A stretch of DNA of 64,000 nt, from the NCBI RefSeq assembly GCF_011386835.1, contig NC_088791.1, positions 12,772,998 through 12,836,997 of the forward strand. Direction: 5' to 3'. Positions 45,380-55,599 of the stretch are shown piece by piece (positions within the stretch are counted from its first letter, which is position 1; each line of letters starts with the position of its first letter). Source of the stretch: Chrysemys picta bellii (Eukaryota > Chordata > Testudines > Emydidae). The notes beneath the pieces were generated by a model. The model saw only the letters and a list, made by a program, of their open reading frames with translations, searched no databases and was not told the origin of the DNA. The position numbers and the translations under genes are program-made.

Positions 45380-45940
45380 GATGATTCCCCTTCCCCAAGC
45401 TGCCCCTCCCCCTTCCCCAGAATGATCCTCCTCCTCCCAACCAGCCCCCCTCCCTGCAACCTGGCCCCCTCTCTTCCCCAGGATGACCCCTCCTCCCAAC
45501 CAGCCCCCCTCCCTGCAACCTGGCCCTCCCCAAAATGATCCTCCTCCTCCCCCCAACCAGCCTCTCTCCCTTCAACCTGGCCCTCTCCCTTCCCCAGAAT
45601 GACCCTCTCCTCCCAACTGGCCCCCCTCCCTGCAACCTGGCCCTCCCCCTTCCCCAGAATGGCCCCCCTCTCCCCAACTAGCCTCCTACCCTAACCTGGC
45701 CCTCTCCCTTCCCCAGAATGGCCCCCCATCCCCCCCAACCAACCTCCCTCCCTGCAACCTGGCCCCCTCTCTTCCCCAGAATGACCCCCTCCTCCCAACC
45801 AGCCCCCCTCCCCGCAACCTGGCCCTCCCCTTCCCCAGAATGGTCCCCCCAACCCACCCTGCAACTTGCCCCTCCCCCAGAATGGTCCCCCGTCCTCCCT
45901 GCAATCTAGCCCTCCCCCTTGCCCAGAATGACCCACCCGG
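45380..45940. repeat. C-rich minisatellite upstream of CpG island
   Basis: About nine or ten imperfect units of roughly 58-60 bp, each with CCCCAGAATGACCCCC, CTCCTCCCAACCAGCCCCCC and TCCCTGCAACCTGGCCC. It generates long Gly/Arg-rich (minus) and Pro-rich (plus) open frames that are not genes. It ends within about 20 bp of the CpG-rich promoter region. Confidence 0.85.
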
Positions 45941-45959
45941 CCCCTCCCCACACTCCAGA

Positions 45960-46440
45960 ACAGCCTCCTCCCGCAGCTGCAGCCTGGCCGGGGAGGGGCA
46001 GGGCGTGTCCACACTGGAGCCCGCCGCCCATTGAGCACCGTCCCTGCCGACCCCTCCCCGGGGAAGCTACATCCGCCCCCGGGCAGGGGCCGCTCGCTCC
46101 CCCACAGGACGCAAGAGCAGCGGCGGCGCTCGGCGCTGCACTGAGCCGGCCGGGATGCCTCTCCCTGCCTCCCCGCAGCCCGCTCCGGGCCCCGCCCGGC
46201 CCGTCGCCGTGACCGACACCGGGCTCCTGGGGACCCCCGTGAAAATCCCGCCGCACGGCTGCAATAGCGGGGCGCTGCTGGGCAGGCTCGGGGTGCTCGT
46301 CCAAGCCCTGCTGGCCGCGGCGGCTTTCAGCACCCTGATGTGTGAGTACCCGCTCGTCCCCCAAACCTCTCCCTGGGGCCAAACCTGCTCCGCCTGGGGT
46401 GGGGAAAAGAAGCCAACGCCTTGAGCGATTAGTCGCCCGG
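45960..46440 (+). promoter_or_regulatory. STIMATE: CpG island / probable STIMATE promoter and 5' region
   Basis: CpG dinucleotides are dense here and nearly absent in most of the window. GGGGAGGGGCAGGGCG at about 45998 is an Sp1-like GC box. No TATA box is seen, as usual for a CpG-island promoter. It covers the presumed 5' UTR, the first coding exon at 46155-46341 and the start of intron 1. Confidence 0.65.
46155..46341 (+). CDS. STIMATE: First coding exon of STIMATE (TMEM110)
   Basis: It encodes 62 residues plus one base. The stretch CNSGALLGRLGVLVQ then ALLAAAAFSTLM closely follows the N-terminus of vertebrate STIMATE as I remember it (C-SGAL---G---Q-LL---AFSTLM). It includes the start of the first membrane segment. 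The exon ends ATGT and is followed by GTGAGTAC, a strong donor, leaving phase 1, so the next residue would be Leu if exon 2 begins TG. STIMATE is a multi-pass ER membrane protein that supports STIM1 activation at ER-plasma membrane junctions. The first Met is used; the Ala/Pro-rich leader before Cys36 is variable in the family. Only this exon lies in the window; the rest should be downstream. A different gene with a similar leader is possible but less likely. Confidence 0.68.
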
Positions 46441-46600
46441 ACTTCGCTTACAGCTGGGCTGGGCGCAATGCGAGTGCTTTGTTTGGTGCCATTTCCGCAC
46501 ATACGGTGATGGCTGGTTTTAAAACTTTTTTTTATTTTTATACATTTAATTTTTTTTTACACTTTGCAGGAACTTGTGGGAGGGCATCAGACAGGTAAAG
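46342..46600 (+). other. Start of presumed STIMATE intron 1
   Basis: Follows the GTGAGT donor. CpG density falls by about 46440, and T-rich tracts follow. If the exon call is right, the remaining window to 64000 is intronic. Confidence 0.5.
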
Positions 46601-46603
46601 GCA

Positions 46604-46936
46604 CAGGGAGGCAGAACAATTTGTATAGTGGGGGTGCTGAGAGCCATTGAAGCAAACTGTGAACCAGTGGTTCTCAAACTTTTGTACTGGTGACCCCTTT
46701 CACATACCAAACCTCTGAGTGTGATTCCCCCTTATACATTTAAAAACACTTTTTTATATATTTAACACCATTATAAATGCTGGAGGCAAGCAGGGTTTGG
46801 GGTGGAGGCTGACCGCTTGTGACCCCCCCATGTAATAACCTCACGACCCCCTGAGGGGTCCTGACCCCCAGTTTGAGAACCCCTGCTGTAAACCTTGGAT
46901 ATAATGGAAACCACACCCTTAGTTCCAGCACCTATG
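46604..46936. mobile_element. hAT-like element, host of a nested hAT
   Basis: CAGGGAGGCAGAACAATTTG starts it and TTAGTTCCAGCACCTATG ends it. It is the reverse of the family at 4632-4771 (shared TATACAAATTGTTCC, CAGCACCCCCACTA). It is interrupted by 46665-46885. A clean target duplication for the outer element is not visible. Confidence 0.6.
46665..46885. mobile_element. Nested non-autonomous hAT element
   Basis: Ends CAGTGGTTCTCAAACTTTT and CAGTTTGAGAACCCCTG are inverted. Flanks CTGTGAAC (46657-46664) and CTGTAAAC (46886-46893) match at seven of eight bases. The outer element resumes after it. Terminal motif is Charlie-like. Confidence 0.85.
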
Positions 46937-46954
46937 GGCACCGGAGTCCTTATG

Positions 46955-47060
46955 AAGCCACAGTATAAACACAGATCCCTTTGTGTTAAAGACAAAAGAC
47001 CCCCCTCCCTGTTTAACATTAAAGGGTTGTATGTGGCACAAGCTGAACGTCTAAGCCTGG
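46955..47060 (+). repeat. Dispersed ~105-bp repeat, copy 1
   Basis: CAGTATAAACACAGATCCCT, TTAACATTAAAGGGTTGTAT and GTGGCACAAGCTGA recur with modest divergence at 49244-49370 in the same orientation. Confidence 0.7.
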
Positions 47061-47138
47061 CAGCAGATTCCAAAAGTTAAAACTTTAACCTTAAAAGACA
47101 AGGTGTCAGTGTCCCAGGTCAAAATACACAATTGGAAT

Positions 47139-47680
47139 CAGGGCCTGCTCTAGCTTTTTTGCCGCCCCAAGCAAAAACAAAACAAAAAAACCCCGCCGAG
47201 TGGCAAAGCAGGAAAAAAAACAAAACAACCCCGCGGGGCAGCTGGAGCCGGGTGCAGGGGGACTCCCTGCACTGCAGACATGCCCCGGCTATCGGGGGGC
47301 TGGGGGGAACAGGAAGAGAGAGTGAAGGGGGGGTGGCTAGGGCTTCAGCGGGGCGCTCTCTACGCAGCCCCGACAGCCGCACGGCCTGTCGGGAGGGCTC
47401 CGCGCTGCTCCGGTCGGCGGGGAGGGAAGGACACGGGCTGCCCTTCCGGGCTTACTACAGACCTGGCATCGGCTGGGGCAGACAGAGTGCGCAGCCCGCT
47501 CCCAGCAGGGCACTCCCCTCCTCCGTGCCGCTGCCCCCTGCAGGGTGGCCGGATCAGCGAACACACACACACACACACAAAAAAGCGGCTGCGCTCCCCT
47601 AGGATTGGGCGGAATGCCGCCCCGTAGAATCTGTCGCCCCAAGCATGAGCTTGCTTGGCTGGTGCCTGGAGCTAGCCCTG
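47139..47680. mobile_element. Non-autonomous hAT element, copy 2
   Basis: The 542-bp unit has ends CAGGGCCTGCTCTAGC and GCCTGGAGCTAGCCCTG and a perfect 8-bp target duplication ATTGGAAT (47131-47138, 47681-47688). It has a G/C-rich core and a (CA)n tract at about 47561-47578. It shares ends with 38378-38622, which looks like an internal deletion derivative. Open frames inside (47132-47602, 47337-47642) are not coding. Confidence 0.88.
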
Positions 47681-47688
47681 ATTGGAAT

Positions 47689-47860
47689 ATCCTTAAATCA
47701 AACTCTAATAAGTCTCTAGCAGCATTTTTCTTGCTTTGCCGCTCTGTGAATTTTGAGGATCAGCGAGGGAAATATTTTTGTCGGTTTGTGTGTGTTCAGT
47801 GAAATCAGCATTTACTGGGAAAAAACTCAAATCCTTCCAAGCCTGCTTTCAATTAAGTGT
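47689..47860 (+). repeat. Dispersed repeat related to 54660-54830
   Basis: CTTAAATCAAACTCTAATAA, AGTGAAATCAGC and CAAATCCTTCCAAGCCTGC align in order with CTTTAAATCAAACTCTAAGA, AGTGAAATTG and AATCCATCCAAGCCTAC at 54660-54820. It continues the sequence interrupted by the 47139-47680 hAT. Confidence 0.55.
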
Positions 47861-47864
47861 CTTA

Positions 47865-48700
47865 AAACTTTAGCAAAGGTCACGTATTAACATGTTTTTT
47901 GTTGTGTGATCTATCCCCGCCACTCTCTCACCATGTTTTTGATGTAGGAAGAATGTGTTGTGTCCATCCCCTGTGTTCTCATGTCTTGTGTTTATATTTA
48001 AAAACTACTTTAAATGTCTCGCCTGGTGACCTTTAATTTTTTGGGAAGGCTGTTCCATGTTGTGAGGCTGTGAGACACCAGGTGTACCTAGCTGAGAATG
48101 GGCATGCTTTTGAAAGGGAGGCTGTAAACTTTGTGTTAGTGCATATTTAGGTTTCCTTCCATGGGTTGTGGCCTGCGAATATCTCAGATCGCTGACGCAG
48201 TGGGAGCAAAGGTAAAAATCCAATCCGTTTATACTGCCTCTTGCATTTCTGGTTGGACAATGAGACTCACTTTCTCATCAGAGTATGTTTTAGTCCAAGA
48301 GCCTCTATTGGGCTAGAAGGCTGCAATTTTGGGGTTGCCAACACTGAAAGAGAAAAGGTGTCTTTAAAAGATGTTTCCATTTGACCTTTTGCAAAGATGC
48401 ATCTATATTGTTTCTATATATTGGGATGGGAGCAGGGGTTAATAACATTTAATTTAAGGTCAAATCCCGACACACACTCCAAAGATCAGTAATTGTTTAT
48501 TATACAGCGTGGTCTCTGGTGTGCTGAAAACATATTTTAACTAAAGGAAATGATTAAATGCATTAGATTACACCCCTATTATTCCTAATGGCTGTTAGCA
48601 CACCTAAAACTTGAGTGTTCAAAGGAGTGGACAATCTATAGTAGATCTTGGAGTGTCAGGGTGGTGGCGGTGGAGTAGGTGTAAGTTACTTCTGTTTTCT
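47865..48700. other. No gene seen
   Basis: Presumed intron. Nothing recognised. Confidence 0.4.
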
Positions 48701-48704
48701 AATG

Positions 48705-48916
48705 CAGTGGTCTCCAAAGTGGGGTGTGCAAGAGGATCCATGGGGGTACGCGGCAGGGGGAGTCCAAGCGGCTTTTTTTTTTTTTGCTTCGGCAGTTCCC
48801 CGAGTGGCTTTTTTTTTTCCTTTGGCAAAAATGGTAGAGCTGGCGCGGCAGGGGGTGCGTGCTCAAAATTTTTTTACTGATAGGGGTGCGCAATCAAAAA
48901 AGTTTGGAGACCACTG
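48705..48916. mobile_element. Non-autonomous hAT element
   Basis: Perfect 14-bp inverted ends CAGTGGTCTCCAAA / TTTGGAGACCACTG. Perfect 8-bp target duplication TTCTAATG at 48697-48704 and 48917-48924. Two poly-T tracts inside. Confidence 0.92.
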
Positions 48917-49243
48917 TTCTAATGGTCTTGGCTTGGAGTTAGCAGTGCTGTTGGGAATGCTGATAAGCTGTGTGCCTTCCAAATAAAAATAGCTTTAGAA
49001 CATGTTATGGGAAGTACAAAAAGACTGTGAAAGGCTAGGTTTTGGCTGTCTTCATCAGGATGTATAGACCAGAGACCTTTGTGTGGCTTTGCAGGGTATA
49101 ATCACTTACTACTGATATGGTGGTGTCTTGCATCCGCTTTGCACAGGGGTAAATCATTACATATATTGCATGATAATGGAGAGTGGCCCCAGTAGAATTT
49201 ATATTTATTTGTAATGGGAGCTGTCTCCAAAAATCAGGCATTG

Positions 49244-49370
49244 AAGCCAGAGTATAAACACAGATCTCTTTGAGTTAAAGACCAAAAAACCCTCCTTCCC
49301 TGCTTAACATTAAAGGGGTCTATGTGGCACAAGCTGAGAATAACTGAAAGTCTAAGCCATGGCTAACCCT
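49244..49370 (+). repeat. Dispersed ~105-bp repeat, copy 2
   Basis: Partner of 46955-47060, about 2.3 kb downstream, with small indels (GAGTATAAACACAGATCTCT, AACATTAAAGGGGTCTATGT). Confidence 0.7.
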
Positions 49371-49371
49371 G

Positions 49372-50040
49372 CACAATAAGTTTGGCTTGTGAGCTTGAAC
49401 ATGGAATTTCCTATCTTGCTTGCACCAGTTTTTTCTCAGCATTACATTTTTTTAAACAACTCCAAACACAAACTCCTAATATATACATTGCTGAGCAGGC
49501 TAGACTAGATCCTGGGTAAATACATATTAAGGGACCTGACACTTGTTCTCAAGATTATTGCCACAGATCCTAATTGGATTGTAATTAAACACAAAGTCAT
49601 AGATCTAATCTATTAAAATTGGCTGTGCTACAGTGGACAATTAGTCATTTATAAAACTCTAATGATGAGGAAAAGGTAATTCATTGTTAGTTTTATCTTC
49701 TCACTAGTATAAACCAACATAACAGAGTGGACTGGCAGCAAATACAACGTTGCTTAATTGGAATTGTATGTTTTCCACGTATTGCTCTAATACCAAAGAT
49801 GACTTAAGCTGCAAAATCACTGGAGATTTAAAACCCTAAAACAGAGTTTACCAAATACAAGTCAATTCAAATGAAGAGAGGTGGAAATTATTGCTAACAA
49901 TGGAGGAACAAGAGCCTGGTATTTGTGGAGGCTGGGGAGAGAATTCATTGGATGGTGTATATCATTGAACTTTAAAAAGTGAGCTAGTTTTAATTTGAGG
50001 CTCGTGACCAATGCAACTGATCGATTACTGTTAAAGTGCT
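49372..50040. other. No gene seen
   Basis: A/T-rich presumed intron with nothing recognised. Confidence 0.4.
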
Positions 50041-50044
50041 AATG

Positions 50045-50268
50045 AGTAAGAGTGAGGCCAGGGGGCTGGTCTGGATAAGGCCACTGGAGTAGGAGTCAGG
50101 CTGCCTAGGCCAATAACTTGCTGATCTTGAGTAAGTCACTGCACCTTTCTGCGCTTCTGATTCCCCTCTGTCTTACCTATTTATATTGTAATCTCTTTGT
50201 CATAGGGGCCATTAGTTAAAATGTTACACAGAGCCTAGCACAGCAAAGCCCTGAACTTGGCTATGGCT
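50045..50268 (+). mobile_element. MIR-like SINE
   Basis: GTAGGAGTCAGGCTGCCTAG, TGATCTTGAGTAAGTCACTG, then TATTGTAATCTCTTTGTC and CACAGAGCCTAGCACAGC in MIR order. Confidence 0.6.
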
Positions 50269-50277
50269 TCTAAGAGC

Positions 50278-50579
50278 CATAGGTGCCAACTTTTCCCAGC
50301 GCCCGGCCCCGACTCTGCCTCTGCCCCGCCCCCATTCCAACCCCTTCCCCAAATCCCCGCCCCCGCCTCTTCTTGGAGTGCCCCACGTTCCCCCTTCTCT
50401 CCCCTCCCTCCCAGCGCTTGCTGCAGCGAAACATTTTGCGGTGGCAAGTGCTGGGAGGAGAAGCGGGGACACGGCGCACTCAGGGGAGGAGGCAGAGCGG
50501 AGGTGGCCTGGGGTGGGGTGGGGAACTGCTCTGCACCCATCAATTTTTCCCCGGAGCACCCCTGGAGTCCATGCCTATG
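50278..50579. mobile_element. Non-autonomous hAT-like element
   Basis: CATAGGTGCCAACTTTTC opens it and GGAGTCCATGCCTATG closes it. Flanks CTAAGAGC (50270-50277) and CAAAGAGC (50580-50587) match at seven of eight bases. It shares end motifs and GGAGCACCC with 13678-14042. Its C-rich core makes false open frames. Confidence 0.75.
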
Positions 50580-50934
50580 CAAAGAGCTATTGTAATATGA
50601 AACGGCAGGTGGAGGAGGGAGAAGAGCGGGGAAAAGCTTGTATCTGAAACTTCTCTGAAATCTCAGAAGCAAACTTCTCCCATCAAATGCATCCAGACTT
50701 GCCAACTCTAGTTGGAGAGAGGCTTTCTGAGCACATCTGACTCTGGGAAGCCATTGAATAAAAGATATGTTTACATTAACTATACAGACTAGTTGGAGGG
50801 TTGGGGGGAGACGGAACTAAAGGTATGTATCTGGAAGTGGGCAGTGTAGGTTTTAGAGGTATGCTGGGATCAGTGCAGTAAATAGAAGACTAACTTGCAG
50901 TCTGTAGTGCTTGTCATCCAAATATCTCAAAATA

Positions 50935-51140
50935 CATCTGAGCCTATGGATAGAGCAGGGAGTCTTCTGGGTTCTTCTCATGACTTTGCCACAGACTTCC
51001 TTGGATAAGTCGCTTAACCGTTCAGTGCCTCAGTTTCCTTATCTGTAAGATAGCTGGGTGAATACTTCCTTGGGGTAACATGGGACTCCATGAATGGTTA
51101 TAAAGCACTACTTCTTTAGATAAGTGAAATATTATTAACC
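50935..51140 (+). mobile_element. MIR-like SINE
   Basis: CCTATGGATAGAGCAGGGAG, AAGTCGCTTAACCGTTCAGT, GCCTCAGTTTCCTTATCTGT and TATAAAGCACTACTTC. Confidence 0.65.
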
Positions 51141-51149
51141 AAACTTACT

Positions 51150-51290
51150 ATGTCCTCATGAGATAGGTATGCATTGCCATTGTGATTTAGGGGTGGGTAA
51201 ACTGAGGCACGGGACCGTTAAATGGCTTGCCCAACGTTGCACAACCAGTCAAGAATCGAACCTAGACATCTTAAATATGTTGTTGATGCA
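51150..51290 (-). mobile_element. MIR-like SINE, reverse
   Basis: GTAAACTGAGGCACGGGACC, AAATGGCTTGCCCAACGTTG and CAAGAATCGAACCTAGA are reverse MIR words. Confidence 0.6.
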
Positions 51291-51294
51291 ACAG

Positions 51295-52650
51295 TAGTGG
51301 AGATGAAGTAAGATCTGGAGAACCTCTGAAATTCCTTACCTGGGTTACTAAAATAATTGGATTATTCAAGCTGGAAAATCTCTCTTTACTGTCTGTATTT
51401 TACTGAGTTTGGACAATGAAAATAGACTAACACAGTTCACCGGATTAGTCTGTTTTTGCCCAATTTAACTGAGGCTAACACGTGGTGCGGTATCTGGCTT
51501 CTAAACTGTGCAGGGAGATGCTTTAAGTCTGTTACAATTAAAGCTTTAACTGAAACACTTTAATGGTTGTGTTTTATAAACGCTTTTCACAAATCCTGCA
51601 CTTTAGATCAACTGTTATGTCCCTCTGGCCCGCTAGCAGCAAAGAACAAATAGTGTGAAATTTCTTTGAACTTGCCAATTTGCTAATGGCAACAACATGG
51701 GAAGGGTTCCCAGTGATGAGGGGTGAGTCATTTTGTGTAAATAAAGAAGCATATGGATAAACTAGAAGCAGTGAACCGAAACAGAGCATGTCTATCCAAA
51801 TGGAACACTCTACATCTACTCTGGTCGGGGAAGAGGCTGAACTGTTAGCTTCAAGGATTGTTTGCAACAATCTGTAATTGCAACAGGGCATTTGGCTGCG
51901 TTGTCAGGAGGGTAGAATACAAGTAAAGAACAAGGATGGCGTATTGGGCGCGAGTGGGTCAGAATACCTTTCTGCTCATCTTTCATACAAAAGTTAATTA
52001 CCTTGCTGGAGATGCAGCAAACTAGCAATATATTTTGAAAGTTCTGAAAACAGCACCAAGCAGGAGCATTTACACTCCTAGAGCGGTGGTCTTCAAGGTG
52101 CCTTTGAGAAGAAGTTTTCATAACAAAGGTGGCTTTAGATAAAGTGGAGCAAGATTAAACAAGAGGACTCCAGAGGGGAGGAGTAGTGTTGTCTGAAATG
52201 AAGTGTTAATTGTAAACTCATTTGGTTCTGTTCAGGTTCATACCACCTCCTTCACCCTGCTGGTATCTAAAGTTACAGCACAAGCTGAAATAGGCACCAC
52301 CATCTCTAGGAGACAGCTTCTGCTACGGCATGCCAAAGAAACACAGCCTCTATGAAAACAATCGGCTGTTGGTCCTGGTTGTTAAGACAAGCAGGATCCA
52401 TCTCTTACAGGACCAGGAGAGAACATGCCAGGTTGGCTTGAGCTAGGAAATAAATTTCCCAGGCCAAGACCATTTCCACCCACCATCAGAAGGGACTGGC
52501 AATTTGTCCCACAATGCCCTGAGAAAGCTAACCTAGAGCGGCACAGTGAGTTGTGGTGCTAAGAAGCATAGATTATGCACCCAGAAATCTTTGTGTCAGG
52601 ACTGGACACGTTCCAGTGCTCTCCTGTAACCCCAGCTAAATTGGGAAATA
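51295..52650. other. No gene seen
   Basis: Presumed intron. Part of 52250-52650 may be the decayed N-terminal half of the Harbinger transposase downstream, but I cannot read it with confidence. Confidence 0.35.
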
Positions 52651-52654
52651 TCCT

Positions 52655-53375
52655 TGCAGTAACTGCAGGGTTTGAAAAAAATGATGTTTCTAAACTGTGC
52701 AGGGGCTATGGATTGGGAGAGGAATAGCTCAGTGGTTTGAGCATTGGCCTGCTAAACCCAGGGTTGTGAATTCAATCCTTGAGGGGGCCACTTAGGGATC
52801 TGGGGCAAAATCAGTACTTGGTCCTGCTAGTGAAGGCAGGGGGCTGGACTTGATGACCTTTCAGGGTCCCTTACACCTATCTCATAGAACTGGATCTCCA
52901 TATATACATATACCCACCTAATGCCTGCCATTCAGAGGAGTGAGTAGATTTACAGGAAAGGATATTACGGGTGTATGTAATCACCCAGTGTGAACCAATG
53001 TGGCAGATTCATGAACACCTATGTGGGATGCACTGGCAGAGTGTATGATGCCAGGGTGTTCAGGTCAGGTCTGTTCCAGAATGGGAAGCGGATATGATGT
53101 TCCCTAATGACAATTAAGGAGTACCCGTGCCCACTGTTACCTTCAGCCAACCCAGCCTATGTGCTGCTGCCCTGGGTAAAGAAGGCTTGTCCTGATTTCT
53201 ACCAGCGTATCAGGAGGCAGCACAACTACATGGAGCAGGTTCAAAATGGGGTGGAACATGCATCTAACTGACAACTAAAGGCACGATGGCGCTGCTTTAT
53301 GGACTCCCTTGGACGATAGCATGTATAATGCCATAGACATGACTGGGCCAGGTTGAGTGCCTCACAGCACATGTG
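52655..53375 (+). pseudogene. Harbinger-type (HARBI1-like) transposase remains
   Basis: Segments in + order: TAGFEK near 52665, then a SINE insertion. After it come IYRKGYY near 52950 and GRFMNTYVGCTGRVYDARVF with RSGLFQNGKR at about 53013-53090. NPAYVLLPWVKK at about 53150 and RWRCFMDSLGR near 53286 follow. Their order matches the DDE transposase of PIF/Harbinger elements (HDARVFRNS, GDPAYPLLPW, GRLKGRWR). The aspartate of GDPAYPL is lost (NPAYVL), and several stops and frame changes are present, so it is inactive. Confidence 0.72.
52716..52905 (+). mobile_element. Turtle tRNA-derived SINE inside the transposase relic
   Basis: A box in AATAGCTCAGTGGTTTGAGC, B box in GGTTGTGAATTCAATCC, body GGGGGCCACTTAGGGATCTG, CR1-like tail TTGGTCCTGCTAGTGAAGG. 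It interrupts the Harbinger frame between the NCAGA-like and IYRKGYY segments, so it is younger. Confidence 0.88.
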
Positions 53376-53379
53376 AGGT

Positions 53380-54280
53380 TTTGGGGCAGTGGGTCGAAGA
53401 GGCAGAGTGCTTGGGGTCTGCTTGCAAAATCCATCTACGTCCCCTCAATGCTGGTGCATAGTCCATTACAGCAAAAGTGATGAGGATACCTTATGCGCCC
53501 ACAAGCTTGAGCTGCCTGGGGAATACATGGAGCGTGATTAATGGGGATGACTGGGGCTGATGCCACACCTTGGAGTGTGTGTGTGAAATGTAGCCTGCTA
53601 TAACTTTTGTATGAAATAAGTAGTGGACTTGTCACTTTGTGTGGGTTACTTATTGTCCCTCCCGATCTCAGTATGTGACCAAATAGGTTTGGGTAGTACA
53701 GCTGCCATTACTAAGTTGAGAAGGTGTGCAAAACCAGCAGCAGTAGTAGGAGCAAAGCTCCTTTAGTCCTATAAATGTTCTTGGTAGAAATGGGCCAGAG
53801 CGGCAAAGTACTAGAGTTCAGCTCTGGATCCAAAAAGACCAGGGCTAGTTCTGGTCCAGAGTTCTGGTCCAGACCCCATCTCTAACTTGGCAAGAGATCT
53901 GTTTGAAATAGTGCTTCATCCTTTTTCTGGTCATTTCAGGTACACTTTAAACTGGGCACATAAGAATGTCCACCACAATAACTCAAACATATTTCCTTTC
54001 AATTCATTGGTTTCTTAATGAGCATTTGTGCCCGTCGCTGGGCAAGGCCCTGCCCTTGTGAAGGGTCGTCATGGCACACAGAACAGTAGCTAATTGAGTA
54101 ATCCCGTCTGAAGTAGTTTTAAACATTTGTCTGTGTCCTTGTGAAAGATCGTCGGCTGAATGGTGACAGCACTTCTTGGTTATTTCAGCTGCAGATGCCA
54201 AATGTGAATCAAAGGGTCAGTCCTGGGGCAGCTACTATGGAGAAAGGGTGCAAAATTTTTTCCATGAGGAAATGTTTCAG
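53380..54280. other. No gene seen
   Basis: Presumed intron, nothing recognised. Confidence 0.4.
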
Positions 54281-54282
54281 CT

Positions 54283-54830
54283 TAAGGCTTGTCTACACTT
54301 AAAAATTGACTGGGATAGCTATTGTAGTATCTCTGTGTAGATGCTCTTATTTAGGGTTGGCAAATTTAATTTTTTTTATAACTTTGAATAACATTGATGT
54401 TTATGTTTAAGCATGTTTTTAATTTTTCTTTTTCACAGTTGAGAAATTATGGGTTAAGATTTTTTTTCTTCAATTTTTATCAATTTAAATGTTCACAGTG
54501 TGGGAAGTTATGGGCGAGTCAGTCAATAGGGTGTGTGTGTGGGGGGGGGGGGTCAGAAAATAATTATTTCATGACAGAAGATGTTTAGATTCAATAAGTT
54601 AAACCTCAATACCCATTAAAACACAAATTGCCAACCATCACATGTCAAAAAGTACAAAGTGAGTATCTTTAAATCAAACTCTAAGAAGTTCTCAAGCAGC
54701 AGTTTGTTCGCTTTGCCTATCTGGAAACTTAAATTATTATCAATAGAGATATTTTCTGGGTACAGTGAAATTGATTTTTACTGACTTTTACCAATAAAAT
54801 TTAATCCATCCAAGCCTACTCCTTATTCCG
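54283..54830. repeat. MITE end and dispersed A/T-rich repeat
   Basis: AAGGCTTGTCTACACTTAAA at 54285 is a GTCTACAC-type MITE terminus. From about 54660 the sequence matches 47689-47860. A GT run followed by a G run lies at 54528-54552. Confidence 0.45.
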
Positions 54831-54834
54831 GAAA

Positions 54835-55595
54835 GAGAGCATACACATAGAGAGCTATTGCAGAATAGATACTGTGCTTTAAATTCACACTTTACCTTAT
54901 TCCGGATTAACTCCAAGCGCAGAGAAGCCCTAAACCTGGGGCTGCTGGAAGCATTTCTGTGCATCGTGGTGAACACTGGCTTTTTCTGTCCTCTTCTAAG
55001 AAAATTTAAAGTTCAGCAGAATGGCCATCAGCCAGCCTCTTTCCTCCCTCCTCCCCCCCCCCCGCCCCGAAAAAATCACTTTTATTCAAGCTGTCCCTAG
55101 CAATTCATCCAACTGACTCTCTGTCATGGATGTCCCAGGTGACCCCCCAGGTTATCTACCTCCTTGTAACTGAGTTTTCCCACGGATAAGTTACCTCAGA
55201 CAATATCTTTTGTTCTTTGGGTTTTTGAATGGAAGTTGCAATACAAAAATACAAGCTTAAATCTTGGAGAGGAGAAAATACTTGCATAGCCAAGGAGTGC
55301 CTGCTTTAGAATGAGCCATATTTGAAACCTGTTCCAAGAGGCGGCCCCTTCCCTTAACTGATGACATGTAGGGTACAGCTTGGCTTTTGAATATGGCTTT
55401 GTCCTGTCTGATAGGGACTTCCCATGGTCCCTTTCAGAACATCATTGCTATATTTTGAAGATACTTACCAGCTAGTATAGACAAGACCTTAAGTACTGGG
55501 TGAGGAGGCAGTGAGAAATGGGGATTGTGATGATCCTAGGCAGATTTGAGGTATGCTGATTTATTAGGGTTTCTCTTTTGAGTCGACACTGAGTC
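54835..55595. other. No gene seen
   Basis: Presumed intron; a C run at about 55053-55068. Confidence 0.4.
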
Positions 55596-55599
55596 GACA

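Noticed and set aside
45303..46038. Gly-rich minus-strand open frames upstream of the CpG island
   Set aside because: They follow the ~58-60-bp minisatellite units, with no start context, splice sites or domain.
45906..46502. 198-residue minus-strand open frame
   Set aside because: Antisense shadow of the CpG island and STIMATE exon; high G/C content keeps the frame open.
47132..47642. Overlapping open frames of 100-156 residues
   Set aside because: They are contained in the hAT element with defined ends and target duplication; the Thr-His run is the CA microsatellite.
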